From the NCBI GenBank assembly GCA_016296655.1, contig JAEDIW010000006.1, positions 1 through 64,000 of the forward strand: a DNA stretch of 64,000 nucleotides. The letters run 5' to 3'. The notes under the pieces were generated by a model that ran no database searches, was not told where the DNA came from, and saw nothing but the letters and a program-made list of their open reading frames with translations. This document shows positions 1-9,600 of this stretch, one piece after another. Within the stretch, counting starts at the first letter, position 1. Each line of letters begins with the position of its first letter. Both the position numbers and the translations under genes were made by a program. This stretch comes from Treponema sp. Lineage in GTDB: Bacteria > Spirochaetota > Spirochaetia > Treponematales > Treponemataceae.

Positions 1-1447
1 CAAGCTTAATTCCCATTTCTTCAGCCATTTTCTTTGCAAGTTCTTCCTGAGCTTCATGTTCAAGATCTGGAAGAGCTTTTACAAAATCTTTTGCTTTTTC
101 AAGAACTTCTTTTGTCTTTGCGGCATCAAGTTTTTTTGGAACTATCTGTTCAACAGGCGGAACTGCCGGCTCTGTAAACAGAAAGTGAACCATTTCTGCA
201 GCATCTGTAAGATACTTTAATCTTTCTTTAATAAGCGGCATAAGAGCCATAAGTTTTGCCTTTACATCAGCGCTACTCATGTTCATGGAAGCGTCAACGC
301 AAACAGGCTCGCCGTCATCGCCCAGTTTTATGCCAGAATATTCAGGGCCAACCTTTGGAGCCGGCTGCGGATTTTCAGGATTGATTTCAAGGGCAGCATC
401 TCCTGTTCCTGTGATAAAAGGAAGTGTCCATTTGTAAAGCTCTTCATCGCTGAGCATGCGGATATAGTTTCCGTTAAAGTATTCAAGTTTTTTATAGTCG
501 AATACTGCAGGAGCTTTGTTCAAGTGTTCAAGTTTAAATGACTTTGCAAGTTCTTCAAGTGTATAGAATTCTTTTCCTTCTTCGTAAGAGCAGCCGAGCA
601 TGGCAACGTAATTTACAATAGCCTGAGGAAGATAGCCGCGGGCGCGGAATTCGTTTACAGAAGTTGAACCGTGGCGCTTTGAAAGCTTTTTGCCGTCCTG
701 GCCGTTTACCATAGGAAGATGGCAGAATTCAGGATGTTCCCAGCCAAAAGATTTATACATCTGGACATGAAGCGGAGTTGAAGGAATCCATTCCTGAGCG
801 CGCATAACATGGCTGATTTTCATCATGTGGTCATCAACAATGTTTGCAAGATGATAAGTTGGGAAACCGTCTGACTTAAGCAAAACAGGATCTGGCGAAA
901 TATCTTCGTTTTTCCATTCAATGTCGCCTAAAATGTGGTCATGGAATACAGTTTTTCCTTCCATTGGAACTTTAAGGCGGATAACGTAAGGTTTTCCAGC
1001 TTCTAGATTTGCCTTAACTTCTTCTGGAGTAAGATGGCGACAGTTTCTGTCATAGCCAGGAGCCATTTTATTTTCAGTCTGAATTTTTCTGATGCGGTCA
1101 AGGCGTTCTGCATCGCAGAAACAGTAATAGGCTTCTCCGTTTTCAATAAGCTTCATGGCATATTCTTTGTAGAGTTCAAACCGTTCGCTCTGAACGTAAG
1201 GACCATATTCACCGCCTTTGTCACCGCCTTCATCCCATTCAATGCCAAGCCATGCCATTGTGTCGTAAAGATTTGCAACATATTTTTCGTCAAAACGAGT
1301 GCGGTCTGTATCTTCCAGGCGAAGGATGAATTTTCCGCCCTTTGATTTTGCATACAGATAATTAAAAAGTGCTGTACGGACACCACCAATATGCTGCATC
1401 CCCGTAGGAGACGGTGCGTAACGCACACGAACTTCTTTTTCAGCCAT
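1..1447 (-). CDS. gltX: Glutamyl-tRNA synthetase, 3' end outside window
   Basis: Class I aminoacyl-tRNA synthetase that charges tRNA-Glu in the cytoplasm. Translating the minus strand from the ATG at 1447 gives MAEKEVRVRYAPSPTGMQHI, with the HIGH-type motif (MQHIGG) near residue 17, and later the KMSKS-type motif KKLSKRHGS. About 482 codons are visible without a stop, so the C-terminal anticodon-binding part runs off the left edge. A stretch between the KLSKR motif and the helical C-terminal domain (NPQPAPKVGPEYSG region) looks longer than in E. coli GltX. No strong Shine-Dalgarno sequence precedes the ATG; AGAGG-type purines lie about 10 bases upstream. Identification is firm from both signature motifs. 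Confidence 0.95.
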   Translation of the reverse strand, partial: MAEKEVRVRYAPSPTGMQHIGGVRTALFNYLYAKSKGGKFILRLEDTDRTRFDEKYVANLYDTMAWLGIEWDEGGDKGGEYGPYVQSERFELYKEYAMKLIENGEAYYCFCDAERLDRIRKIQTENKMAPGYDRNCRHLTPEEVKANLEAGKPYVIRLKVPMEGKTVFHDHILGDIEWKNEDISPDPVLLKSDGFPTYHLANIVDDHMMKISHVMRAQEWIPSTPLHVQMYKSFGWEHPEFCHLPMVNGQDGKKLSKRHGSTSVNEFRARGYLPQAIVNYVAMLGCSYEEGKEFYTLEELAKSFKLEHLNKAPAVFDYKKLEYFNGNYIRMLSDEELYKWTLPFITGTGDAALEINPENPQPAPKVGPEYSGIKLGDDGEPVCVDASMNMSSADVKAKLMALMPLIKERLKYLTDAAEMVHFLFTEPAVPPVEQIVPKKLDAAKTKEVLEKAKDFVKALPDLEHEAQEELAKKMAEEMGIKL

Positions 1448-1502
1448 AAAAATAACCTCTTTATAAAAAAATTACATATTATCAGGTCAAATGTCGAATT
1501 TC

Positions 1503-1660
1503 TAGAGTTTAAGCCGTGGCAAGGATAGTAGGGGCGGCGAAGCCGTTCCGAAGCGTAGCGAAGGAATGAGCGGCAGCGGAACCCCGGATAGCCTGTTTTT
1601 TGGCTGCTTTGGTTCCGTAGCGAAGCGAAGGAAGCAAAGCAGCCAAAAAGCCACCCAAAA
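1503..1660. repeat. GC-rich intergenic block with 20-bp inverted repeat
   Basis: The gap between gltX and the flavin reductase gene holds no gene. Bases 1503-1660 are far richer in GC than their surroundings. They contain a 20-bp inverted repeat with one mismatch (1598-1617 against 1631-1650, core ggctgctttg) bounded by T and A runs, so the hairpin can act as a terminator on either strand. Similar GC-rich blocks recur at 3399, 5800, 15345, 27430 and 54295. Short open frames inside it are spurious. Confidence 0.6.
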
Positions 1661-1755
1661 TATAAAAAATAAAAACTCGAAATTGAGCCTATCATTATTT
1701 CAAGTGGCATTTATTATAATAAAAAATACAATGATTCTCAATCACATTTTACCTG

Positions 1756-2438
1756 CTAATCCCATGAAGAATTGTGGGCTTGAATGTAAACGTCTTTTGG
1801 AATCATAAGCGATTGAAGTTTTTCAACAGTTGCAGGACTGAGCGAAAAAGCGTCATTATATTCAATTCCGGCCTGGACAAAAGCTTCTGCCTTGGGAACA
1901 GCTACAGGTTTTGCAGCTTCTATGTTCATGAGCGGCGCCTGAGGCACATAAACTGCCGTTAAATTCCTGAAGCTCAAATCCATCTGCACTTTCAGCCCGT
2001 CAAAGTTGTGTTCATATTCTGGAAAACCGCAGCCACAAATTACAACATTATGCCGGCTGCAAACCCCGCTGCACCTGACATGGCGACAGCCTTTTTCGGT
2101 TTCTACCATTTTCATGGAAATCAAAGGAACTGTTCTGTCAAGAAAAGTTTTCAAATGCCCCGGCATTCCGAAGGCATAAAGCGGAAAACTCCAGATTACA
2201 ATCTGACTTTCTGCATATTCGCCTAGAAGTTTATTCTGGTCATCATCAATCACACAGGTTCCTTTTCCTGACTTAAAACATTCAAAGCAGCCTGTACACG
2301 GGCGAATTTTTTTTCAATCAGATTTACAATCTTGATTTCATGTTCATTCTGGCAGTTCAGACCTTTTAAAAAAGCAGAAGTAAAAACCATTGTGTCACTC
2401 TTTGCCTTTGGGCTTCCGTTTAAAACCAATACTTTCAT
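1756..2438 (-). pseudogene. NAD(P)H-dependent FMN reductase/flavodoxin-fold oxidoreductase, frameshifted
   Basis: Flavodoxin-fold NAD(P)H-dependent FMN reductase family. The N-terminal part starts MKVLVLNGSPKAKSDT, the FMN phosphate loop of the family. The second part continues CVIDDDQNKLLGEYAESQ and contains the SFPLYAFGMPGHLKTFLDR segment typical of these proteins. The reading frame breaks in a run of eight A residues (2307-2314 on the plus strand). The alternative frame restores KIRPCTGCFECFKSGKG, including the usual cysteine-rich loop, right up to the second part. The gene would be 227 codons, normal for the family, if one base were restored. Either a real inactivating indel, a sequencing error in a homopolymer, or slippage; the sequence alone cannot decide. 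Confidence 0.8.
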
Positions 2439-2747
2439 TTTTCACATCCTTTTGAAAGGCATCTTTTTCTAAAAAAATTACCTCTGCATTAAAAACCGGC
2501 CCTGATAATTTTTGAAAAAGCATCTTTCAGTTTTTTTTCAGTTATTTCCAACAGTTTCCAGCTGTTTTCCAGTTACCTAAAGTTTACACGCATCCTGAAG
2601 CCTTGCAATCTACGGCTCGTGGATTTACAATTTCAGCGGATGCAGCTATTTTTTCCGTAAAGACGAGGAAAAAGTGAAAATCTTATTCCCCGCCATTAGA
2701 AAACTGTCCGGACAGCAAAATTCACAAATATCAGGAGCTTAGTAAAT
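2439..2747. other. Intergenic region with no supported gene
   Basis: This divergent gap lies between the flavin reductase (leftward) and the XRE regulator (rightward). It should hold both promoters, but no clean sigma-70 pair stands out. An open stretch of about 47 codons lies at roughly 2600-2743, without a start codon, and may be gene debris. An AGGAG Shine-Dalgarno sequence for the next gene is at about 2732. Confidence 0.4.
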
Positions 2748-3374
2748 ATGAATGCTGAAAAAACAGGAAAAGTTATCTTTGAAGCAAGAATGAAAAAAGG
2801 CCTTACCCAAAAAGAACTTGCCCAGCTCATCTGCGTTACAGACAAAGCAGTCTGCAAATGGGAAAAAGGACACGGTTGTCCAGACATTACAGTCCTTCAC
2901 GCCCTGTCGCATGCACTTGGAATTGACATCCAAAGCCTTTTAAAAGGAGAACTTTCTGCAAGTCCTGCACATGGCGGAAACCTTAAAAAACTGAAACTCT
3001 ACCGCTGTGCAGACTGCGGAAACCTGGTAACAGCTACCAAGGCAATTGAAGTTAGCTGCTGCGGAAAAAGACTGGAAGTGCTGCCTGTCTGCAATCTGGA
3101 AAATTCAAAAAATTCAGAAAATTCCATGCAAGGCGGGCAGAAAAAGTGGTTTGAGCCTGAAGTACAGGAGTTTGACGGGCAGTATGCGCTGAAATTCAAT
3201 CATCCAATGACAAAAGAAAACTACATTTCAAATTTTGTGTATGTTCAATGCGACCGTGCAACCGTTATAAACCTTTTTGCACAGCAGGAAGCGCAGATTA
3301 TTCTGCCACAAATACTCGGAATAAAACTTTTTGCCGTAACCTCCGGCAACGAAATACATGAAATCAGGCTGTAA
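2748..3374 (+). CDS. XRE-family regulator fused to desulfoferrodoxin-like C-terminus
   Basis: A DNA-binding regulator of 208 residues. Residues 8-65 are a Cro/C1-type helix-turn-helix (GLTQKELAQLICVTDKAVCKWEKG). From about residue 78, LYRCADCGNLV followed by SCCGKRLEVL resembles the rubredoxin-like N-terminal iron site of desulfoferrodoxin (CxxC and CC cysteines). The C-terminal part (YALKFNHPMTKENYISNF) resembles the superoxide reductase core, which carries HPM in that family. This suggests an iron- or superoxide-sensing repressor, which is inference. AGGAG about 10 bases before the ATG supports the start. It follows the divergent flavin reductase, so a redox role would fit. Confidence 0.8.
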   Translation: MNAEKTGKVIFEARMKKGLTQKELAQLICVTDKAVCKWEKGHGCPDITVLHALSHALGIDIQSLLKGELSASPAHGGNLKKLKLYRCADCGNLVTATKAIEVSCCGKRLEVLPVCNLENSKNSENSMQGGQKKWFEPEVQEFDGQYALKFNHPMTKENYISNFVYVQCDRATVINLFAQQEAQIILPQILGIKLFAVTSGNEIHEIRL

Positions 3375-3398
3375 AAGTTTTTTTCTAAAAGATTTTTT

Positions 3399-3525
3399 TT
3401 GGAGCGACGGCATGGACAGACGGCTGTTCCAGGGTTCCGCTACCGCTTCAGCCTGCGCATTAGCAGCCCCATCTGCGCAGGCCGCTTTGCGCCCTTCCAT
3501 AGCCGGCTAGTCAGGCTTCGGAAAC
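3399..3525. repeat. GC-rich intergenic block
   Basis: The 335-bp gap between the regulator and the next gene (3375-3709) has no convincing gene. Its GC-rich centre shares short phrases (gttccgctaccgcttcagcc and variants) with the block at 27430-27620. It is open in several frames, as such blocks usually are. Confidence 0.5.
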
Positions 3526-3709
3526 CTGTTTTTTACAACTGCAAAACCATGCACATTTTTTCTCTTTTTTCTGCAAAAACTGCTGATTTTTCTGTTTCTG
3601 CGCAATTTATATGTTCGGAGGCGTTTCCATTTTTTTGCAGCCGGCACAAATCTCAGGCACAAAGCCTTCGTGTGCAGCTGCTGACAGAAATCTGGAAACT
3701 GTTGTAAAT

Positions 3710-4531
3710 ATGGAAAAACACAAACTTACATCGGAAGAACGGTGGAAGCTTGCAGATCTGACGGACAGCTTTATCTTTTACAAGGTAATGACGGACTATC
3801 CGGATCTGTGCCGCCGTCTGCTTGAAAGACTGCTGCATCTTTCGATTGAAAAAATTGAACTTGCTGGAGAAAAAACTATGGAAATTGACGTTCAGGCAAA
3901 AGGCATCCGGCTTGATGTCTATGTCAAAGACATGAGCCGGGTTTTCGATGTGGAGATGCAGGTAAAAAACACTAAGGAACTGCCGGAACGTGCCCGCTAT
4001 TATCAGGGAATCATTGACGTTGACCAGCTGAAATCATGGCAGCCGTACAGGGATTTGAAAGATACCCACATAATTTTCATCTGCACAGACGACATTTTTG
4101 GCAGTGGACTTGCGCACTACACCTTTGAAAACCTGTGCCTTGAAAATCCGGCAACAAAACTAGGCGACAGAGGGATAAAACACTTTTTTGCAGCTGAAAA
4201 CTATGATAAAATTGAAGACGATGATGAACTGCGCAATGTTTTAAAGATGCTGAAAACTGGAAAAGCAGAAGACTTCTACACCAGGGAACTTCAAGCCTGT
4301 ACATTGCAGGAAAAACAGAGTGCGCAGACAAGGAGGCAGTACATGGAATGGGACAGAGCCCTGAACTATGCCCGCGAAGACGGCTATGACAACGGACTGC
4401 ATCAAAAGGCACTGGAAGCTGCAGAAAACTTTTTAAGGGAAAATGTTTCTCCAGAAGTGATTGCCCGCTGTACAGGACTTTCTCTGGCAGAGGTAGAGGA
4501 GATAAAAAACACTCTGACCTGTGAAAAGTAA
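3710..4531 (+). CDS. Rpn family PD-(D/E)XK nuclease (transposase_31-like)
   Basis: The 273-residue protein starting MEKHKLTSEERWKLADLTDS matches the Rpn/PD-(D/E)XK nuclease family transposase proteins common in Treponema and Firmicutes. Known members are recombination-promoting nucleases. The N-terminal FIFYKVMTDYPDLCRRLLERLL and the central RLDVYVKDM...FDVEMQV strand with its D and E-x-Q acids form the nuclease core. The helical C-terminal end (ENVSPEVIARCTGLSLAEVEEI) is typical. An in-frame ATG lies upstream at 3611, but the extra 33 residues fall in the GC-rich block and look non-coding, so 3710 is preferred. No strong Shine-Dalgarno sequence is visible. The gene stands alone, flanked by GC-rich debris and a gene remnant. 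Confidence 0.85.
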   Translation: MEKHKLTSEERWKLADLTDSFIFYKVMTDYPDLCRRLLERLLHLSIEKIELAGEKTMEIDVQAKGIRLDVYVKDMSRVFDVEMQVKNTKELPERARYYQGIIDVDQLKSWQPYRDLKDTHIIFICTDDIFGSGLAHYTFENLCLENPATKLGDRGIKHFFAAENYDKIEDDDELRNVLKMLKTGKAEDFYTRELQACTLQEKQSAQTRRQYMEWDRALNYAREDGYDNGLHQKALEAAENFLRENVSPEVIARCTGLSLAEVEEIKNTLTCEK

Positions 4532-4544
4532 GGCAGTTGAACAA

Positions 4545-4574
4545 GAAAAAAATCCCCCGGCGGGATTGCCGGGG
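4545..4574 (-). terminator. Rho-independent terminator, minus strand
   Basis: The stem ccccggc/gccgggg (4555-4561 with 4568-4574) is followed on the minus strand by seven T. It would end transcription of the remnant at 4653-4865. Confidence 0.75.
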
Positions 4575-4652
4575 AGTAGGAAAACTTAGATGATTGATAT
4601 TACCTAAGTTTGGCTAGACTGGAAAATTTTCAATTTCCATTCAAAATGCTAT

Positions 4653-4865
4653 TTAATGGTAAACAACTTCAAAATACCCAATATATCCATTAGCTGTTGA
4701 TGTGATAATAACTTCACCTTCACCTGTCAATAGATATTCGTATTTTGTAGCATAAGTTGCATCTGTAGATGTGCTAATAGGGTTATCGTTTAGTGTTACA
4801 GAAGCATTGTTTTGACCTTTGTAGAAACAGATATTTAATGTACAAGCACCAGTCACGTTAAATTT
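4653..4865 (-). pseudogene. C-terminal remnant of a secreted beta-sandwich protein
   Basis: The frame reads FNVTGACTLNI...GYIGYFEVVYH before its stop. It is rich in Thr, Asn and Ser, with alternating beta-strand character, like the C-terminal ancillary domains of extracellular spirochaete or polysaccharide-active proteins. A stop codon sits just upstream (4866-4868) and nothing further upstream (to 5137) continues the protein, so this is a tail fragment. It still has a good terminator at 4545. The family is not identified. Confidence 0.45.
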
Positions 4866-5137
4866 TTATGCAGTTTTTGAAAAATTAGAGATTTTTACAT
4901 TTTTCCAGTAAGAATGCCGAGTTTACTAATTTTAGAATTTGGGTGCTTTCGGCAGGCTATAACAAACATTGATTCAGATGTACTCTCCGCCCGAAAATCA
5001 AGTTATAAAGGTTTTCATTTTCCGGCGAAAGGCTTGACAGAGAAGGCGTAAGGGTTCAACTTTAAGAGGAAATTTAAAAAACTGGCGATTTTTATTACCG
5101 CCAGCAAAACTGACGCATACAGGGAATTTTTGCAAAA

Positions 5138-5788
5138 ATGAAATACACGCTTGCAATTTTTGATTTAGACGGAACTCTTTTGAATACACTGGAAGATTTG
5201 GTGCGCTGTACAAATTATGCATTGTCTGTCAATGCTCTGCCTGTGCGCAAAGCTATGGAAGTCCGCCAGTTTACAGGCAATGGCATACATACTCTGATTG
5301 AACGTGCAGTTCCTGCCGGCACAGATGAAAAAACGCTTCAAAAAGTTTTTGGAGACTTTACTGAAAATTACAGGGAACACTGCATGGACAATACATGCCC
5401 ATATCATGGCATCATCGACCTTCTGAAAAATTTAAAGAAAAGGGGAATCAAACTGGCGGTAATTTCCAACAAAGCAGATTTTGCCGTACAGGATTTATGC
5501 AGCCGATTTTTTCCAGGAATTTTTGATGCAGTCTATGGCGAAAGGCCTGACATACGCAGAAAACCTGCACCTGATGCTGTAAATGAAGTGCTGCAGAGCC
5601 TGAAAGTTGAAAAATCTGCTGCGGTTTACATAGGCGACAGCGAAGTTGACGTAGAAACGGCAAAAAATGCAGGCCTTGACTTAATTTCTGTTTTGTGGGG
5701 ATTCAGGGAAAAGGAAAACCTTATATCCTGCGGCGCAAAAAACTTTGCTGCGAATATGGAAGAACTGGAAAACCTGATTACAGCATAA
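5138..5788 (+). CDS. HAD-superfamily phosphatase, phosphoglycolate phosphatase-like
   Basis: A 216-residue haloacid dehalogenase hydrolase. Motif I is FDLDGTLLNT (nucleophile and acid D near residues 9 and 11). Motif II is the VISNK region near 108-112. The conserved lysine is in RRKPAPDAV, and motif IV is YIGDSEVDVETAKNAG near 167. The cap domain between motifs I and II is helical, as in Gph/PgmB-type subfamily IA enzymes. Substrate cannot be set from sequence; phosphoglycolate or another small sugar phosphate is likely. The start ATG follows a weak purine-rich site (cagggaa). Confidence 0.9.
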   Translation: MKYTLAIFDLDGTLLNTLEDLVRCTNYALSVNALPVRKAMEVRQFTGNGIHTLIERAVPAGTDEKTLQKVFGDFTENYREHCMDNTCPYHGIIDLLKNLKKRGIKLAVISNKADFAVQDLCSRFFPGIFDAVYGERPDIRRKPAPDAVNEVLQSLKVEKSAAVYIGDSEVDVETAKNAGLDLISVLWGFREKENLISCGAKNFAANMEELENLITA

Positions 5789-5799
5789 TGTGTTTTTTC

Positions 5800-6045
5800 C
5801 TTTAGTTAAGGACATGAGCTGATAAAGGACATGGCAGAGCGATGCTGATTTTTTTGCAGAAAAACCTGGCCCGGCATGAAGTCATGGCTTGCCAGCGACT
5901 GGAACGACATATAACGACGCGAAGCTGGAAAAATGCTGGTAACGCAGCATTTTTGACCGATTTTTGGCTGGTTTCCTGCGAAAATGTGGAAGTGAAGCCG
6001 CCGAGCGTAAGCGAGTGACGGAACGCCGGTTGGAAATTCAGTTTG
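5800..6045. repeat. GC-rich intergenic block
   Basis: The 483-bp gap 5789-6271 has no gene. Its first half is GC-rich, with phrases such as gccgagcgtaagcgagtgac that resemble other GC-rich spacers here. Its second half (6060-6230) is AT-rich and holds two tataat hexamers (6151, 6161), likely promoter elements of the Hpt-kinase operon, without a clear -35 box. Confidence 0.45.
5929..5954 (+). terminator. Perfect 10-bp hairpin with T tail
   Basis: aaaaatgctg and cagcattttt are perfect complements with a 6-base loop, and the 3' arm ends in T. It is placed to terminate the HAD phosphatase transcript, although about 140 bases after its stop. Confidence 0.6.
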
Positions 6046-6271
6046 CCCCTGAAAAATAAAAAAAAGCTTGAAAACTTTGAAAATTTGTCAAAAACACTGG
6101 GGATTTTTAGAAAAAAAACAACAAAAAATAGAAAAAACTTTAAACAAAAATATAATGAGTTATAATGGAATGTATAGTTAACTGAATTTGCTTTATCCTA
6201 AATAATTGTGAAAAAAGTGAAAATTCTACATGGTGAAAAAAAACTTTGCTGATAGACAAGGAGCGGACATT

Positions 6272-6628
6272 ATGACGATTCAAGAATGTTACACCAAATT
6301 AAAAGGGAATTATGAAGATGCAGTAAGGCGGCTTTCCTCAGACAATTTAATTGAACGTTTTATGCTTATGTTCCCGAAAGACACGACCATGCAGGCTCTT
6401 AGGGCTGCCGTTGCAGAGGGAAACATTGAAGAGTCTTTTAGGGCAGCGCATACTTTGAAAGGAATTGCAGCAAACCTGTCTTTTTCTGAACTTGCAGAGG
6501 TTTCTTCAAAACTTACAGAACAGCTGAGACCTAGAACAAATCAGGCTGACGGAGAGCTTGTCAGTCAGATTGAAGAACTTTACGAACTTACTATAAATAC
6601 GCTGAAAGAGTATCAGGCTTCAAAATGA
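6272..6628 (+). CDS. Hpt (histidine phosphotransfer) domain protein
   Basis: A free-standing phosphotransfer protein of 118 residues. The motif AAHTLKGIAANL (phosphorylated His in HTLKG) lies near residue 57, in a four-helix bundle-sized protein. The start at 6272 (MTIQECYTKL) is chosen because AAGGAG sits 8 bases upstream; the longer frame from 6230 has no such site. It is followed nine bases later by the hybrid kinase. The two probably form a phosphorelay in which the kinase receiver passes phosphate to this Hpt protein and on to a response regulator not in the window. Confidence 0.92.
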   Translation: MTIQECYTKLKGNYEDAVRRLSSDNLIERFMLMFPKDTTMQALRAAVAEGNIEESFRAAHTLKGIAANLSFSELAEVSSKLTEQLRPRTNQADGELVSQIEELYELTINTLKEYQASK

Positions 6629-6637
6629 GGAATCTGT

Positions 6638-9600
6638 ATGCTGAATTCGGATTTATTAAGTTTTGAAAAGAGTCCGCTTTTTATTCCGACTTTTTCGGCA
6701 CTTCAGGATTTTTTAACTTTTGCCGGTATTTTTGACTTAAAGTCAAACCAGGTGAATATACTTTTTGCACCAAATGATTTTAGCATCCAAAGTACACAGT
6801 CTTACAACTCTTCAGAAATTCTGGAAAAGTTTATAAGCAGTATCGAAATAAATTTTCAGTCTCATGCAAGAAAATTTCTTGATTTTTCGAAGCATGCAGC
6901 CTTACTGAAAAAGAAAAAATATCTGTCCTGTGATATAAAAGATAAAAAAGGCTCATGGTTTAGAATTTTAATTGCAAATGCCGAAAAAAACGAAGCTGAT
7001 GAATCTGTAAAAATTTTTCTGGCAGTTCAGCCGATAAACAGCATAAAAAAGGCAGAACTTGAATCCAAAAAAAAGGAAATTGAATATTCGCGCTTAAAGG
7101 ATATTCTCAGTTCTGATTTTAATGCAGCCTATATAATTGACCTTGACAATGATACTTATGAAATAAAAATTCTTAACAAGGCAATAAATGCGGCTTCCAT
7201 GCCGATTTTTAAGACTTTTACAGAATTTGCAAACAGTTACATAGATACTTATATTCTGCCAGAATATCAAAACGAAATCAGAAATATTTTCAATATTGAA
7301 AACTTAAAGACTTTTTTTAGAACCAGGCAGGATCTTCACTTCAGGTACAAAACTGTTCCAAACAAAAATGGTGAAACAAATTTTGAAGTGCATTTTACGA
7401 GTCTGGCAGAAAGGGAAGGCAATCTTGCGGTGGGTGCTTTCCGTTGCATTGACGAAGCTGTTGCAAGGGAAGAGGAATTAAGGGAAAAATTAAAAAAAGC
7501 ACCGTCAAGACAGGACTATATTCTTTCAAAAATTACGCAGCAAATTTTCAGCTTTAACATTTCAGTTTTTCTTGAAACAGGTAAATATTCACTGCTGGCA
7601 GGAAAAGGAATGGAAAAAACCCTTGAAATCCTGCGGAAAAATAATGATCTGGCTGAAATTCAGAAACAGCTACATTCATATATTCATCCAGCGTACAAGG
7701 ATAAAATCGAAACTCTTGCAAACATTGAAAATTTAAGGAAAGATTCCCAAAAATTCGGCTTTCTAGGGGCATTGGAATATCCCATACTGTTTCCTGGCGA
7801 AGTAAAATACCAGTGGCATGAACTGAATGTATTCAGAACATTGGACGATGACAACAGAGTTCTGGTCAACATTCTTGGCAGAGACATTACGGAGCAGCAT
7901 AACCGTCAGGAAGAAAAAGAACGCCAGCAAAGGGAAATGACTTCTAAAAATCAGATTATTGCTGAGCTTACAAAGATGATTTACAGCTATAACCTGACGC
8001 TGAACCTGTACAGTGGAAAATTTTCCCTGCTTATCGGTAACGGAACAACAATTGGGCTTGATATTTTAAAATCTACAGATTCTTACGAAGAAGCTTTTTC
8101 AAAAAAAATAAAACTTATTCTGCCAGAAGCTCTTGATGACTACATAAATTTTTTGAGTTTTGATGCAATAAAAGCAAAAAAAGACAAAAACGGCTTTATC
8201 GGCTTGCATGAATTCCCTGCAAAGGGCAGCCACGGAATTGAATGGACTGAAGTAAATGTTTTTATCTCAACGAACAAAGACGGTGAACCTATTGCAAATA
8301 TTTTGGGCAGGGACATTACAGAGCAGCACCGCAGGCAGGAAGAAAAAGAAAATGCCAGACAGGCAGAGCTTGCACAAAGCCAGCTGCTTTCCAACATAAC
8401 AAAAATGCTCTACGGATTTTATGCAACGGTAAACCTTTCTACATGGAAATATACGATAGTTTCTGGTTCAAGTTTTTTCTATCCGATGAATTTGGCAAGG
8501 CAGTCAGATGATTTCATTCTTTCATTTGCACAGATAAAAAAATACATTCTGCCAGAATACAGGCAGGATTTTGAAAACCTGATTGGAATAGATTCCCTGC
8601 AGAAAGTAAAGCATAGGCGGGGCTTTATCGGAACAATCACAACAGCAGCCGACAAAGACGGCAGAACTTACTGGCAGGAATTCAATTTATTCATCAGCGT
8701 AAATAAATTCGGCGAAGCGGAAGCAAACATTCTGGGCAGGGACATTACGGCTCAGCAGGAAGAAAGGGAACAGCACAGCAAGGAACTAAAGGCTTCTCTG
8801 GCAAAAGAGCTTATGCTTACTGAAGTTACCAAAATGCTTTACATCTTTAACATTTCAATAAATACACAGACCCTGAAATTTACATACACTCTGGATAAAA
8901 ATTCTCCTCTAAACAGGAATTCCAGCCTAAAAAGCAATGATTATGAAGTTTTTTATGAGGAATGTAAAAAATTTGTGTGTGAAAGCAGTCAAAAAGATTT
9001 AGAACTGCACCTTTCTCCTGAAAAAATACGCTCCTATGCAAGCAAAACAGGGTTTATCGGCTCCACAGAATATGCATGCAGCTTTGAAAACAGGATTTCA
9101 TGGGTGGAAATAAACATCTTTTCTCTGGTAAACTCAAAAGGCATGCCCATAATCACCCTGTTGGGCAGAAATGTTACCGAAGCCCATGAAAAAGCAAATA
9201 CAGAAGCTCAGCTGAAAATTGCGCAGGCTGCAAATGAAACAAAATCAAAGGTTCTTTCAAACCTGTCACACGACATCAGAACTCCAATCAACGGAATCAT
9301 GGGCATGCTGAAAATTGCCGAACGGTACAGAAATAATCAGAAAAAAATTGACGACTGCCTGAAAAAAATCGATATTTCAGCAAATCATCTGCTCACGCTT
9401 TTAAATGACAGCCTTGAGCTTAACCGCCTTGAAAATGGACAGATGGTCTTTGACAAAGATTCTTTCGAAATAAAAGCACTGATAAACGAAATTGACATGA
9501 TTATACGGCCAACCGCCGACGACGCTTCTATTACATTGACTACAAAAAACATCAGCGGAAAATGCCCCAGGATTTTTGCAAGTTCACTGCATATCAGGCA

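Noticed and set aside
2600..2743. Open stretch of about 47 codons before the XRE regulator
   Set aside because: It has no start codon and no recognisable similarity; possibly debris, but not supportable as a gene.
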